From positions 104,391,766 to 104,455,765 of the forward strand of contig NC_073744.1 in assembly GCF_029784135.1 (NCBI RefSeq): a stretch of 64,000 nucleotides of DNA. Reading direction: 5' to 3'. Source of the stretch: Toxorhynchites rutilus septentrionalis (lineage: Eukaryota > Arthropoda > Insecta > Diptera > Culicidae). Positions 39,678-53,155 of the stretch are shown piece after piece (the stretch's first letter is position 1; each line of letters opens with the position of its first letter). Both the position numbers and the translations under genes were made by a program. Under the pieces are notes generated by a model. It did not search any database. It worked only from the letters and a program-made list of their open reading frames with translations, and was not told the origin of the DNA.

Positions 39678-40457
39678 ACAAAATTGGAGAAAATTGAGAT
39701 TCCTCGGATGACAATACCGAGCCGCACAATAGTATTAGATTTACATGGATTCAGTGACGCGTCCGAAAAAGCATACGGATGCGTCATTTATCTGCATGCA
39801 ATTGATTTGAAAGGTGAAGAACGCATAAACCTGTTGTGCGCTAAATCGAGGGTTGCTCCTCTAAAAAAGGTCACTTTGCCCCGTCTAGAACTTTTAGCCG
39901 CTGTGCTATTAGCAGAAATCGCTGCCAAAATAAAGGCAATATTGAAAAGGAGAATTACGCATGAATATTACTACAGTGACTCACAAGTAGCATTGAGTTG
40001 GATAAAATCTCCAAGCTCGCGCTGGGGAACATTCATAAAGCACAGAATAGATAAAATACATGCACATACAAATCCAGAATATTGGAAACACGTATCCACA
40101 ACCAAGAATCCTGCTGATATGGTCTCTAGAGGAGTCCCAGTCAAAAAATTAATAGAAACGAAACTGAATTTCTGGCTACATGGACCAAACTACATTCAAA
40201 ATAGAGAAAGATATCCACAGTCGAGTTATGAATACGACACCGCGGCGGAACAAGAGAAGATGAAGAAACCAGTGGTTCTGCTTCTGGCAACCAAGGGAAA
40301 AGATTGCCAAGATTACATTTCAGAATATGCACATCATAATTCATATGACCGGACGGTCTGGCATTTCGCATGGATTAGCCGAGTCATTAACAACAGAGGA
40401 GAACTAACGTTAATGCTGCAACTATCAACGAAAAGAGGGCAGGCCCACTCACTATGA
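39678..40457 (+). pseudogene. BEL/Pao RNase H and linker, unit 1
   Basis: In frame with RT but separated by a TAG. RNase H carboxylates are visible in LHGFSDASEKAYG, LPRLELLAAVLLAEI and YYYSDSQVALSWIK, followed by NPADMVSRGV, the typical BEL connection to integrase. The domain would degrade RNA in RNA:DNA hybrids. The frame ends at TGA 40455-40457, overlapping the next open frame by ATGA, so a single-base shift separates it from integrase. Confidence 0.88.
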
Positions 40458-42016
40458 CCGAATTAGAAGAAGGACTGTTATTAATAATCAAAATCATGCA
40501 AACTACCATTTATCCAAATGAGGTGGCAGAGATGAGAAAAATTGGAAAAACGCCGACGAAAGGGCCGTTCCAGCACCTAAACGCTATAATTAAGAACGGC
40601 GTTATTTATGTCAAAGGCAGACTCCAAAACGCAGAATTGCCCACACTGGGGAAGAACCCAATGTTGGTACCAAAATCACACTCGTTCGCAAGAGTGATAA
40701 TTCGAAAAATTCACGAAAACAGATTTCACGCAGGAGCAGATTTAGTCATGAATGAATTTCGACAGAAATTTTGGATGAGAGATCTTCGAAGAACCGTAAA
40801 GGGCGTCATCCAACGCTGCATGCTATGTGCTCGAGCTCGTCCCAGACGCTTACAACAGCAAATGGGACAATTGCCAGCCCCAAGAGTGAATGAGTTACCG
40901 GTGTTTACACATACCGGAGTGGACTTATGTGGTCCCTTTGAAGTGTTCATAAACCCGAAATCGAAATGCAAAACAATAGCGTATGTCTGCATCTTCATTT
41001 GCTTCGCTACAAAAGCGGTACACTTCGAAGTCGTTGAAGATCAATCGTCAGCGGCTTTTATATCAGCATTGCTTCGATTCGCGTCAGTGAGAGGAATCCC
41101 AGAAATAATATATTCGGATAATGGGCGCAATTTTATAGGAGCCAGTAGAGAGCTCAATCATTTGCGTAAGATCTACAACAGCCAGATATTTCAAACCAAA
41201 CTCATAGATGCTGCAGCAAATCATGGGATTCGATTTTCATTTATCCCACCTCGAAGTCCAAACTTCGGAGGCTTATGGGAATCAAACATCAAGGTAGCAA
41301 AACGCCTATTTCGCGCAGCAGCCAAAGGGGTTCAGCTAAAACTCCTCGAACTACAAACATTGTTTTATCAAGTGGCTGCAATAATGAATTCGCGCCCATT
41401 AACGGTTGTCTACACGAATCCAGATGCACCAGTTGCGCTCACACCTGCTCATTTTGTAATAGGACGACCAATGACAACCGTGCCTATTCCAAGCCAGAGC
41501 GGAAACGCGAACAATCTCACGACTAGATGGAAGCGTGTTCGGTCTCAACTGGAACAATTCTGGAAGAGATGGAGAGACGAGTATCTCCACCAATTGCGTG
41601 ATTACGCAAAATGGACAAAGCAGCGCGCCAATGTGAAAATTGGTCAAGTAGTGTTAATCGGAGACGATCATGTACCCATGGCGAGATGGCCTATGGGAAT
41701 TGTCACTCAAGTACATTCAGGTGAAGACGGGATAGTCCGAGTGGCAGTGGTGCGAACCTCCACTGGAACCTACAAGCGCAATGTTCGATCGTTGACTCCC
41801 TTACCTATAGAAAAGAAGCTCCATACCACGTTAACATCAGTGGAAAACGACGTTATGATCAACGATACGCCACAACCACCAAGAGAAATAGTTGAACTTG
41901 AAGACGACCCGCCGCCTCAAGCACCACGAATGGTTTGGGACGGTAGACTACGCCCTCGCCCCAAAGGGGGGAGAAAATGGATGGACACAAATTCAGATTG
42001 GGTGACAACCCTATGA
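40454..42016 (+). pseudogene. BEL/Pao integrase, unit 1
   Basis: The longest clean frame of the unit (520 codons), open through the integrase. It has the HHCC zinc domain (HENRFH...CMLCARARPR) and the catalytic core, with D in HTGVDLCGPFE, D in YSDNGRNFIG and E in FGGLWESNIKVAK. A C-terminal region with TPAHFVIGRP and a basic tail (TGTYKRNVRSLTPLP) follows. All three DDE residues are intact. The stop (42014-42016) lies 39 bp inside LTR 2. The polypurine tract AAAGGGGGGAGAAAA (41963-41977) is within the coding end. It is separated from RNase H by a frame change, so it is classed as part of a broken pol. Confidence 0.9.
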
Positions 42017-42296
42017 TCAGCGGAAAATGACAGCATATCCACACTCAAAATTCATCGCAGCTATAATAATGACCAACACATTTCGATATAATATATTGGA
42101 GAGAAGAGTCTTCTACTCTTCTACTCCACCATTCTCTCGAATTCAACACAATTGTGAAAATTTCATGAAATACAGTCTAGTTCAAACTACGAACCGGTGT
42201 AGTACTCTTTTATTATATTCACCCAAAGTCCCACTTTAGTACTCGAGTTTTCAGACCCGTTGACACGGGTTCACCCAATCGTTTCGCACTAATTCA
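41978..42296 (+). repeat. LTR 2
   Basis: 319 bp, preceded by the polypurine tract and followed by the primer-binding site at 42300. It serves as the 3' LTR of unit 1 and the 5' LTR of unit 2, with no flanking host sequence between. Confidence 0.95.
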
Positions 42297-42556
42297 TTTT
42301 GGTGACCCCGACGTGATTCGCGGTACGCGATCATAAATTACGCGCGTTATTGATAGTTCAATAGACTTAGTAGAGAACAATCGAAGAGTGTTCCATTATC
42401 CACCCGCGCGTGGAATATTCCGAACGAACGTTTCAACCATCGAACAATCGAGTGACAATATATTACAATCCCTGTATTGTTCGTGAGGGAATAAGAGAGC
42501 AATAGTGTATTGTGAAACTTTTTATACGTTGAAAATCGACCGATAAAGTGTGCAAA

Positions 42557-43857
42557 ATGGCAGAAGAAGAGGCAATCAACACCTGGAAAAAACAACTTAC
42601 GGCATTAGAGCAAAGTATCGCCCCACTTGCTAAAGCCGCTACGGATGTTCCGGATAGAGAGGACGACGTGGAAGAGTTGCTCATCCAGCAAGAAATATTA
42701 ACGAGTCTGTATGAGCAAGCTAGTTCAATCATTTTGAAGACGGAAGGTCGCACAGGCCCTTCCAAGCGCCGAGAAACACTACTACCCGTATATGTTAAGG
42801 CAAGGACGGGTCTCGCCAAACGGATCCGGCAAGCTAAAACAGAGCATAGCGAACCGACTCAAGCTGATGGTTCGCGTTCCATATTGGACCAAACGACTGT
42901 AATCGGCAGCACGCGAACGGACCACAAGCCAAGATTGGAGCTTCCCAAATTCCAAGGATCAGCCACCGAATGGTTATCATTCAAAACTCGTTTCGAAAAG
43001 CGAGTCGCTACACTACATGATGACGCTAACAAGTATGTATTTCTTTCTAAGTGCTTGGAATACGAACCCGCGCGAAATACATGCGAAGCATTAGAAAATG
43101 CCGGTTTACCTTTCAACGAAGCATGGGTGAAACTGGAAGAACGGTTTTATAAGAAGAGAGTGGCATTCGAAGGATATTTTTACAACCTGCTGAAAATGAG
43201 AAAGATGGTCAAACCAACTCAAAGGGGAATTTTGGGAATAATCGATGCTGTCGATACGTTATTATCTGCTACGAGACAGATAGCCGACGAAAATCCAAGA
43301 AATTTAGGATGTATGCCAACGGTTTATTGGTATGCCTAGTGAAGGAAAGACTGGACGAGCAAACGCTTGGTAAAATAGAAGAAAAACTGGATTTACAGCG
43401 TATATACACATGGAATGAATTTAAACTCGAGCTGGAGAAACTAGCAAATCAACTCACATGCAAGGTAGCCACAGAGACTGCACACTCGAACCATCGATCT
43501 CAACCAAGAATTCTAGCAGCAATGAGCAACAAAGTACTGTCATCCAAGGAGAAAAGGGAAAACCAACGATGTTTCTTTTGTACAGCTGACGGACACACGG
43601 TATTCACGTGTCCCAAAATGACGAATCTAGATATCGCCCAGAGATGGGAGCTCGTTAAGTCTGGAAGACATTGTTTCAACTGTCTTTCACAGGGCCATTC
43701 AGCCCAATCATGCAAATCTAAGAAGAAGTGCCAAATGTGCAACGCTAAGCATCATACGATGCTACACCGAGATGAATTTTCAAAGAAAACGGAACCAATT
43801 ATTGAATCACCGCCAGAAGGTGATGTCGCGCAAGTATCTACAACATCATCCAAATGA
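42557..43857 (+). pseudogene. BEL/Pao gag, unit 2
   Basis: Same -1 frame change near 43310-43339 and same three knuckles as unit 1. Just before the UGA (43855-43857) it has GCGCAAGTATCT where units 1 and 3 have GCGGGTGATGTATCT, one codon shorter. Unit 4 shares the short form. Confidence 0.9.
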
Positions 43858-44421
43858 CTAGCTCAGAAAGAATACGTCTTCCTGGGAACGGCCGTAATCC
43901 ATGTGGTGGGGAAGAACGGTCGGCATCCGTTTCGATGCTTATTAGACTCCGGTAGCCAAATTGAAACGATAACAGAAAAAGCAGCACGAATTTTAGGAGT
44001 CCCTCAACGCACAGTAGATATAACCATTGAAGGAATAAACGGACAAACCACGGCTAAAAGAAGTGTCAACACGGAGATAGCATCTCGATTCAATAGTTAT
44101 AAACAAGACCTGGAATTGATAATTGTACCCAAGATAATAAATAAACAACCGAATATTATAATCGACAAAAATTTTGTGCATATTCCACACGAACTGGATT
44201 TGGCGGATCCAGAGTTTTATGCGTCCAAAGAAATAGACATTCTACTTGGAGCGAGAATATTCTTCAACGTTTTAGAATCCGGCCAAATCTGCACAGCCCA
44301 TGGGCCTACATTTCAAGAAACAGCCTTTGGCTGGATCGCTTGTGGAGTATTTCAATACGGAAGCTCCACATCAACAAGAATAGCTGCAATAAATTGCAGT
44401 CACAACAAACAAAATTTCCCA
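43858..44421 (+). pseudogene. BEL/Pao protease, unit 2
   Basis: DSGS active site at RCLLDSGSQIETI. No change was noticed in the protein relative to unit 1. Cut at the same base (44421/44422) by the nested element; duplication ACAAAATTTCCCA at 44409-44421. Confidence 0.9.
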
Positions 44422-47179
44422 ACATACGGAAACCCAACAAGCCGGCTTGCGATCTCAACTCGTATAGGCCGATTGCAATGTTATCCTCTATTCGTAAATT
44501 GTTAGAGAAAATGATTCTACTTCGTTTGGACAAGTGGGTTGAAGCGAACAATTTGCTGTCAAATACGCAGTTTGGCTTCCGCCGAGGTAAAGGGACAAAT
44601 GATTGTCTCGCGTTGCTATCTTCTGAAATCCAAATCGCATTTGCTCGCAAAGAACAAATGGCTTCCGTTTTTCTCGATATCAAAGGGGCATTTGATTCAG
44701 TTTCCATGGAAATTCTCTCAGAGAAACTTCATAATCGTGGACTTTCACCAATTCCGAATAATTTCCTGTACAATTTACTGTCAGAAAAGCACATGTTTTT
44801 CAATAATGGCAGCTTGAAATCTTCTCGATACAGTTTTATGGGCCTGCCACAAGGCTCCTGCCTAAGCCCCCTCTTGTACAGTTTTTACGTCAATGATATA
44901 GATGATTGTTTAACTAGAGACTGCACGCTGAGACAACTTGCAGACGATGGAGTTATTTCCATCACGGGTACTAATCCCGCCGTTCTGCAAAAATCCTTGC
45001 AAGATACCCTGAACAATCTGTTCACGTGGGCTCTCAAGCTGGGTATCGAATTCTCTACGGAGAAAACCGAAATGGTCGTTTTTTCTAGGAAGCACGAACC
45101 CGCCCAATTCCAGCTTCACCTATCCGGCAAAACGATCAAGCACTCGATGTTTTTCAAATACCTTGGAGTATATTTTGACTCTAAATGTACCTGGGGAATA
45201 CACATTGCGTATTTGAAACAGAAATGCCAGCAAAGAATCAATTTTCTCCAAACAATAACCGGAACATGGTGGGGAGCCCATCCAGGAGACCTCATTCAGT
45301 TATACAAAACAACGATATTATCAGTGTTAGAATATGGCAGTTTTTGCTTCCGATTAGCTGCCAGGATTCATATTCTCAAGCTGGAGAGAATACAATATCG
45401 TTGCTTGCGTATAGCAATGGGGTGTTTGCATTCGACACATACGATGAGTCTCGAAGTTTTGGCAGGAGTACCCCCGCTTACTCTTCGGTTCACAGAATTA
45501 TCCTACAGATTTCTCATCCGTTGCAAGATCATGAATCCATTGGTGATTGATAACTTCGAAAATCTACTCCAACTGATTCCTCAGTCAAGTTTTATGTCTT
45601 TACCATGAGTACCTTACCCACGACGTGCACCCTTCACCAGGCATCTCCAACCAAGTTTGCTTCCCATACTTCTGCAATTCCTCTGTCATTTTTGATCTGT
45701 CCATGCGACAAAAAATCCATGGAATCCCAGATCACCTACGCTCCGATTCTATACGCTCCGATTCTATTTTCGGCAGAATATGGGAAAGTTAGATCTGATA
45801 AAATGTTCTTTACTGACGGTTCATTCATAAACGGGTCCACTGGCTTCGGCATCTTCAATGAAAATTCCAGTGCCTCTTTCAAACTCAAAGATCCTTGTTC
45901 CGTGTATGTCGCTGAACTGGGTGCGATATATTAGGGATCATTGAAACATTGCCCATCGACCACTATTTTACTTTTTCAGACAGTCTCAGCTCAATAGAGG
46001 CAATCCGCTCAATGAAAGTTGATAAATGCTCATCTTATTTCCTAACAAGAATAAGACAACTATTGAGTGTTTTGGTCGAAAAATTATTCAAGATTACCTT
46101 AGCATGGGTTCCCTCTCATTGCTCGATTCCGGGGAATGAGAAAGCGGACTCGCTAGCTAAGGTGGGCGCTTTAGAAGGCACACTTTTTGAAAGGCAAATT
46201 GCTTATAATGAATTTTTCCACATTCCTCGTCAGTATACGCTCGTAAGTTGGCAGCGCATGTGGAGTGAAGAGTTCGGTCGTTGGTTACACACGATTATCC
46301 CTAAGGTCTCGACGAGTGCATGGTTCAAGGGATTGAATGTAGGTCGTGATTTCATTCGCGTGATATCTCGGCTTATGTCCAATCACTACAACCTAAACGC
46401 GCATCTCTATCGCATTGGGCTCGCAGCAAACAATCTTTGTGATTGTGGCGATGGCTACCACGACATCGAGCATGTTGTCTGGTCGTGTATCCGGTTCCAT
46501 GCTGCTCGCTCTCAGCTCTCTAGAACATTAAGAGCACAAGGCAGACAATCGAATATCCCCGTCCGGGATATCTTAGGTAGCCGTGATCCTGATCTTCTGC
46601 TTCATCTATACCTGTTCCTCAGAAACGCCGATGTCAACGTTTAATGATGTTTCCTTCGTTGTGTCCCCGTTTCATATCCCTCCTATCCAAACGATAAACT
46701 TTTACTTAGTCGCGGCAATACATACACACACTCTTTACAGATACACGGACCAAAGGTTGTGCAGTCCACTGATCATTCAACAAGAGCCAAAGGTTGTACC
46801 GCTTATGACAACTCTACACGAGCTGATGATTGCGCCGGCTAGTGACCATTCTATCCTGGATTCCTCGAGTCGAGAAAGACGCACCACGCTAGATATGGGG
46901 TACAGACTAGGGGGGCGTTGCTGATTAATGGTCAGCTGCATCCCAATAGGAGGTATCCCGTGTCGGGTACACGTACAGAGCATCGAAGACTGCAACATAC
47001 CAATTATGAGAACACTTGTAATACTAACCTTGAGCCAACCGCGAGTAATCGGTTACATATTACTAACATAGTTGTAAGCAAACATTGTCGAAATATTGAA
47101 CTCCCGGCCCCGTTAGGCTGACGCCATATGAGCCTTAATAAAAATATATATTTTGGATAAAAAAAAAAAAAAAAAAAAA
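44422..47179 (+). mobile_element. Nested non-LTR element, unit 2
   Basis: Same insertion point as unit 1 but without the 35- and 12-bp deletions. The right duplication is one A shorter (ACAAATTTCCCA, 47180-47191) and the A-tract longer. A 2-bp deletion (CTTTACCATG for CTTTATACCATG) near 45601 is shared with unit 3 only. Confidence 0.93.
44425..46644 (+). pseudogene. Nested non-LTR reverse transcriptase-RNase H, unit 2
   Basis: The RT frame is open from the protease frame through KLLEKMILLRLDKW to FMSLP, where the 2-bp deletion stops it at 45608. It has motifs FLDIKGAFDSV, GLPQGSCLSPLLYSF and LADDGVISI, and here the 35-bp segment lost in unit 1 is present (LQDTLNNLFTWALK). RNase H is split at AELGAIY-stop as in every unit. 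The C-terminal portion ends at 46644. Confidence 0.88.
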
Positions 47180-47191
47180 CAAATTTCCCAC

Positions 47192-48408
47192 ATGACGAAC
47201 TGGCCAAACTTATCGAGAAGTTTTGGCGTCTCGAAGAAACAGGAATTCGAGACTGGAAACCGAATGAAATTCAAGAATGCGAAGCGGAGAAACACTTCCG
47301 CGACACTGTAGCAACAGCTGCAGAAGGCAGGTATATCACACGCTCACCGTTACGGGGGGAGTCATCATTGTTGGGTGACTCCTATCAGCAAGCACACAGA
47401 CGGTTCATGTCCCTCGAACGGAGGCTTGAACACAACAAGGATTTGTATAACGAATACAAGAAGTTCATGGTAGAATATGAGAATATGGGACACATGGTAC
47501 CCATCAAGCCGAATGACTTCCGCTAAGTGAAGTACTTTATTCCACACTCCTGTGTACTGAAGCCAGAGTCAACGTCCACTAAACTAAGGGTAGTTTTCGA
47601 TGCCAGCGCAAAGACTACAACTGGGTTATCCTTGAACGATATTCAGATCGTGGGCCCCACAATTCAAAGAGACTTGTTCGATCTGTTGATCGAATTTAAG
47701 ACGCATGACAAGGTACTGACCGCAGACATAGTAAAAATGTACAGACAAGTACTAATAGCAGAGCCTGATACATGGTTGCAATGTATTTTATGGAGAAATC
47801 ACTCAAAGGAACCACTCCGAGCGTATAGATTGATGACAGTCACGTATGGTGAAGCATCTTCTTCATTTCTTACATGCAGAGCTTTACATGAAGCTGCAGC
47901 AGATTATCGTGCGATGAATCCAAAAATTGCCGACGCTATTCAACAAGCCTTTTATGTTGATAATTTGATGATCGGTGCATCAAGCACAGAAGAATTAATG
48001 GCAATGAAACGAGGTATAGATCATGCCCTATTGAAACGTGGATTCCCGTTGCGAAAATGGGCATCCAACGATATGAGTATACTAGAGAAAATTCCAGACA
48101 AAGATTTAGAACCGCTGATTCAAGTAGGAGATCAGGAAGTCGTAAAAACACTAGGCGTGGCCTGGAACCCCAAGAAAGATGTGTTTCAGTTCATCAGTAT
48201 TATAAACTCAAGCGAAACGTCCCGAATATTGACGAAACGACAAATGGTTTCGAAAATATTAAGATTATACGATCCAATCGGTCTGATACAGCCCGTCATC
48301 ATAACGGCTAAGATAATGATGCAAGAACTGTGGGCATTAAACATCAGTTGGGATGATAATGTCCCTGATCACGTAGTAAACTCTTGGAAGCAATTCGAAA
48401 CCTCCTAG
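47192..48408 (+). pseudogene. BEL/Pao reverse transcriptase, unit 2
   Basis: Carries the same TAA (47524-47526), the same YVDN in motif C and the same terminal TAG (48406-48408) as unit 1. The one-base-shorter duplication changes the frame relation to the protease compared with unit 1. Confidence 0.88.
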
Positions 48409-49188
48409 ACAAAATTGGAGAAAATTGAGATTCCTCGGATGACAATACCGAGCCGCACAATAGTATTAGATTTACATGGATTCAGTGACGCGTCCGAAAA
48501 AGCATACGGATGCGTCATTTATCTGCATGCAATTGATTTGAAAGGTGAAGAACGCATAAACCTGTTGTGCGCTAAATCGAGGGTTGCTCCTCTAAAAAAG
48601 GTCACTTTGCCCCGTCTAGAACTTTTAGCCGCTGTGCTATTAGCAGAAATCGCTGCCAAAATAAAGGCAATATTGAAAAGGAGAATTACGCATGAATATT
48701 ACTACAGTGACTCACAAGTAGCATTGAGTTGGATAAAATCTCCAAGCTCGCGCTGGGGAACATTCATAAAGCACAGAATAGATAAAATACATGCACATAC
48801 AAATCCAGAATATTGGAAACACGTATCCACAACCAAGAATCCTGCTGATATGGTCTCTAGAGGAGTCCCAGTCAAAAAATTAATAGAAACGAAACTGAAT
48901 TTCTGGCTACATGGACCAAACTACATTCAAAATAGAGAAAGATATCCACAGTCGAGTTATGAATACGACACCGCGGCGGAACAAGAGAAGATGAAGAAAC
49001 CAGTGGTTCTGCTTCTGGCAACCAAGGGAAAAGATTGCCAAGATTACATTTCAGAATATGCACATCATAATTCATATGACCGGACGGTCTGGCATTTCGC
49101 ATGGATTAGCCGAGTCATTAACAACAGAGGAGAACTAACGTTAATGCTGCAACTATCAACGAAAAGAGGGCAGGCCCACTCACTATGA
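48409..49188 (+). pseudogene. BEL/Pao RNase H and linker, unit 2
   Basis: Protein as in unit 1, with SDAS, LPRLELL and SDSQ catalytic segments. It ends at TGA 49186-49188 with the ATGA overlap into the integrase frame. Confidence 0.88.
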
Positions 49189-50747
49189 CCGAATTAGAAG
49201 AAGGACTGTTATTAATAATCAAAATCATGCAAACTACCATTTATCCAAATGAGGTGGCAGAGATGAGAAAAATTGGAAAAACGCCGACGAAAGGGCCGTT
49301 CCAGCACCTAAACGCTATAATTAAGAACGGCGTTATTTATGTCAAAGGCAGACTCCAAAACGCAGAATTGCCCACACTGGGGAAGAACCCAATGTTGGTA
49401 CCAAAATCACACTCGTTCGCAAGAGTGATAATTCGAAAAATTCACGAAAACAGATTTCACGCAGGAGCAGATTTAGTCATGAATGAATTTCGACAGAAAT
49501 TTTGGATGAGAGATCTTCGAAGAACCGTAAAGGGCGTCATCCAACGCTGCATGCTATGTGCTCGAGCTCGTCCCAGACGCTTACAACAGCAAATGGGACA
49601 ATTGCCAGCCCCAAGAGTGAATGAGTTACCGGTGTTTACACATACCGGAGTGGACTTATGTGGTCCCTTTGAAGTGTTCATAAACCCGAAATCGAAATGC
49701 AAAACAATAGCGTATGTCTGCATCTTCATTTGCTTCGCTACAAAAGCGGTACACTTCGAAGTCGTTGAAGATCAATCGTCAGCGGCTTTTATATCAGCAT
49801 TGCTTCGATTCGCGTCAGTGAGAGGAATCCCAGAAATAATATATTCGGATAATGGGCGCAATTTTATAGGAGCCAGTAGAGAGCTCAATCATTTGCGTAA
49901 GATCTACAACAGCCAGATATTTCAAACCAAACTCATAGATGCTGCAGCAAATCATGGGATTCGATTTTCATTTATCCCACCTCGAAGTCCAAACTTCGGA
50001 GGCTTATGGGAATCAAACATCAAGGTAGCAAAACGCCTATTTCGCGCAGCAGCCAAAGGGGTTCAGCTAAAACTCCTCGAACTACAAACATTGTTTTATC
50101 AAGTGGCTGCAATAATGAATTCGCGCCCATTAACGGTTGTCTACACGAATCCAGATGCACCAGTTGCGCTCACACCTGCTCATTTTGTAATAGGACGACC
50201 AATGACAACCGTGCCTATTCCAAGCCAGAGCGGAAACGCGAACAATCTCACGACTAGATGGAAGCGTGTTCGGTCTCAACTGGAACAATTCTGGAAGAGA
50301 TGGAGAGACGAGTATCTCCACCAATTGCGTGATTACGCAAAATGGACAAAGCAGCGCGCCAATGTGAAAATTGGTCAAGTAGTGTTAATCGGAGACGATC
50401 ATGTACCCATGGCGAGATGGCCTATGGGAATTGTCACTCAAGTACATTCAGGTGAAGACGGGATAGTCCGAGTGGCAGTGGTGCGAACCTCCACTGGAAC
50501 CTACAAGCGCAATGTTCGATCGTTGACTCCCTTACCTATAGAAAAGAAGCTCCATACCACGTTAACATCAGTGGAAAACGACGTTATGATCAACGATACG
50601 CCACAACCACCAAGAGAAATAGTTGAACTTGAAGACGACCCGCCGCCTCAAGCACCACGAATGGTTTGGGACGGTAGACTACGCCCTCGCCCCAAAGGGG
50701 GGAGAAAATGGATGGACACAAATTCAGATTGGGTGACAACCCTATGA
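49185..50747 (+). pseudogene. BEL/Pao integrase, unit 2
   Basis: 520 codons, with no difference noticed from unit 1. HHCC and the D-D-E residues are retained. The end overlaps LTR 3 by 39 bp. Confidence 0.9.
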
Positions 50748-51027
50748 TCAGCGGAAAATGACAGCATATCCACACTCAAAATTCATCGCAGCTATAATAA
50801 TGACCAACACATTTCGATATAATATATTGGAGAGAAGAGTCTTCTACTCTTCTACTCCACCATTCTCTCGAATTCAACACAATTGTGAAAATTTCATGAA
50901 ATACAGTCTAGTTCAAACTACGAACCGGTGTAGTACTCTTTTATTATATTCACCCAAAGTCCCACTTTAGTACTCGAGTTTTCAGACCCGTTGACACGGG
51001 TTCACCCAATCGTTTCGCACTAATTCA
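50709..51027 (+). repeat. LTR 3
   Basis: 319 bp; I noticed no difference from LTR 2. Primer-binding site at 51031. Shared between units 2 and 3. Confidence 0.95.
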
Positions 51028-51287
51028 TTTTGGTGACCCCGACGTGATTCGCGGTACGCGATCATAAATTACGCGCGTTATTGATAGTTCAATAGACTTA
51101 GTAGAGAACAATCGAAGAGTGTTCCATTATCCACCCGCGCGTGGAATATTCCGAACGAACGTTTCAACCATCGAACAATCGAGTGACAATATATTACAAT
51201 CCCTGTATTGTTCGTGAGGGAATAAGAGAGCAATAGTGTATTGTGAAACTTTTTATACGTTGAAAATCGACCGATAAAGTGTGCAAA

Positions 51288-52591
51288 ATGGCAGAAGAAG
51301 AGGCAATCAACACCTGGAAAAAACAACTTACGGCATTAGAGCAAAGTATCGCCCCACTTGCTAAAGCCGCTACGGATGTTCCGGATAGAGAGGACGACGT
51401 GGAAGAGTTGCTCATCCAGCAAGAAATATTAACGAGTCTGTATGAGCAAGCTAGTTCAATCATTTTGAAGACGGAAGGTCGCACAGGCCCTTCCAAGCGC
51501 CGAGAAACACTACTACCCGTATATGTTAAGGCAAGGACGGGTCTCGCCAAACGGATCCGGCAAGCTAAAACAGAGCATAGCGAACCGACTCAAGCTGATG
51601 GTTCGCGTTCCATATTGGACCAAACGACTGTAATCGGCAGCACGCGAACGGACCACAAGCCAAGATTGGAGCTTCCCAAATTCCAAGGATCAGCCACCGA
51701 ATGGTTATCATTCAAAACTCGTTTCGAAAAGCGAGTCGCTACACTACATGATGACGCTAACAAGTATGTATTTCTTTCTAAGTGCTTGGAATACGAACCC
51801 GCGCGAAATACATGCGAAGCATTAGAAAATGCCGGTTTACCTTTCAACGAAGCATGGGTGAAACTGGAAGAACGGTTTTATAAGAAGAGAGTGGCATTCG
51901 AAGGATATTTTTACAACCTGCTGAAAATGAGAAAGATGGTCAAACCAACTCAAAGGGGAATTTTGGGAATAATCGATGCTGTCGATACGTTATTATCTGC
52001 TACGAGACAGATAGCCGACGAAAATCCAAGAAATTTAGGATGTATGCCAACGGTTTATTGGTATGCCTAGTGAAGGAAAGACTGGACGAGCAAACGCTTG
52101 GTAAAATAGAAGAAAAACTGGATTTACAGCGTATATACACATGGAATGAATTTAAACTCGAGCTGGAGAAACTAGCAAATCAACTCACATGCAAGGTAGC
52201 CACAGAGACTGCACACTCGAACCATCGATCTCAACCAAGAATTCTAGCAGCAATGAGCAACAAAGTACTGTCATCCAAGGAGAAAAGGGAAAACCAACGA
52301 TGTTTCTTTTGTACAGCTGACGGACACACGGTATTCACGTGTCCCAAAATGACGAATCTAGATATCGCCCAGAGATGGGAGCTCGTTAAGTCTGGAAGAC
52401 ATTGTTTCAACTGTCTTTCACAGGGCCATTCAGCCCAATCATGCAAATCTAAGAAGAAGTGCCAAATGTGCAACGCTAAGCATCATACGATGCTACACCG
52501 AGATGAATTTTCAAAGAAAACGGAACCAATTATTGAATCACCGCCAGAAGGTGATGTCGCGGGTGATGTATCTACAACATCATCCAAATGA
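51288..52591 (+). pseudogene. BEL/Pao gag, unit 3
   Basis: Frame change near 52040-52070 as in the other units. Carries the longer GCGGGTGATGTATCT form before UGA (52589-52591), in common with unit 1 and not with its neighbours 2 and 4. Confidence 0.9.
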
Positions 52592-53155
52592 CTAGCTCAG
52601 AAAGAATACGTCTTCCTGGGAACGGCCGTAATCCATGTGGTGGGGAAGAACGGTCGGCATCCGTTTCGATGCTTATTAGACTCCGGTAGCCAAATTGAAA
52701 CGATAACAGAAAAAGCAGCACGAATTTTAGGAGTCCCTCAACGCACAGTAGATATAACCATTGAAGGAATAAACGGACAAACCACGGCTAAAAGAAGTGT
52801 CAACACGGAGATAGCATCTCGATTCAATAGTTATAAACAAGACCTGGAATTGATAATTGTACCCAAGATAATAAATAAACAACCGAATATTATAATCGAC
52901 AAAAATTTTGTGCATATTCCACACGAACTGGATTTGGCGGATCCAGAGTTTTATGCGTCCAAAGAAATAGACATTCTACTTGGAGCGAGAATATTCTTCA
53001 ACGTTTTAGAATCCGGCCAAATCTGCACAGCCCATGGGCCTACATTTCAAGAAACAGCCTTTGGCTGGATCGCTTGTGGAGTATTTCAATACGGAAGCTC
53101 CACATCAACAAGAATAGCTGCAATAAATTGCAGTCACAACAAACAAAATTTCCCA
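52592..53155 (+). pseudogene. BEL/Pao protease, unit 3
   Basis: DSGS site present; no substitution noticed against unit 1. Truncated at 53155 by the nested element, with duplication at 53143-53155. Confidence 0.9.

Noticed and set aside
33291..42296. Endogenous retrovirus with env
   Set aside because: No frame between integrase and the LTR; integrase runs into the LTR, as in BEL/Pao retrotransposons.
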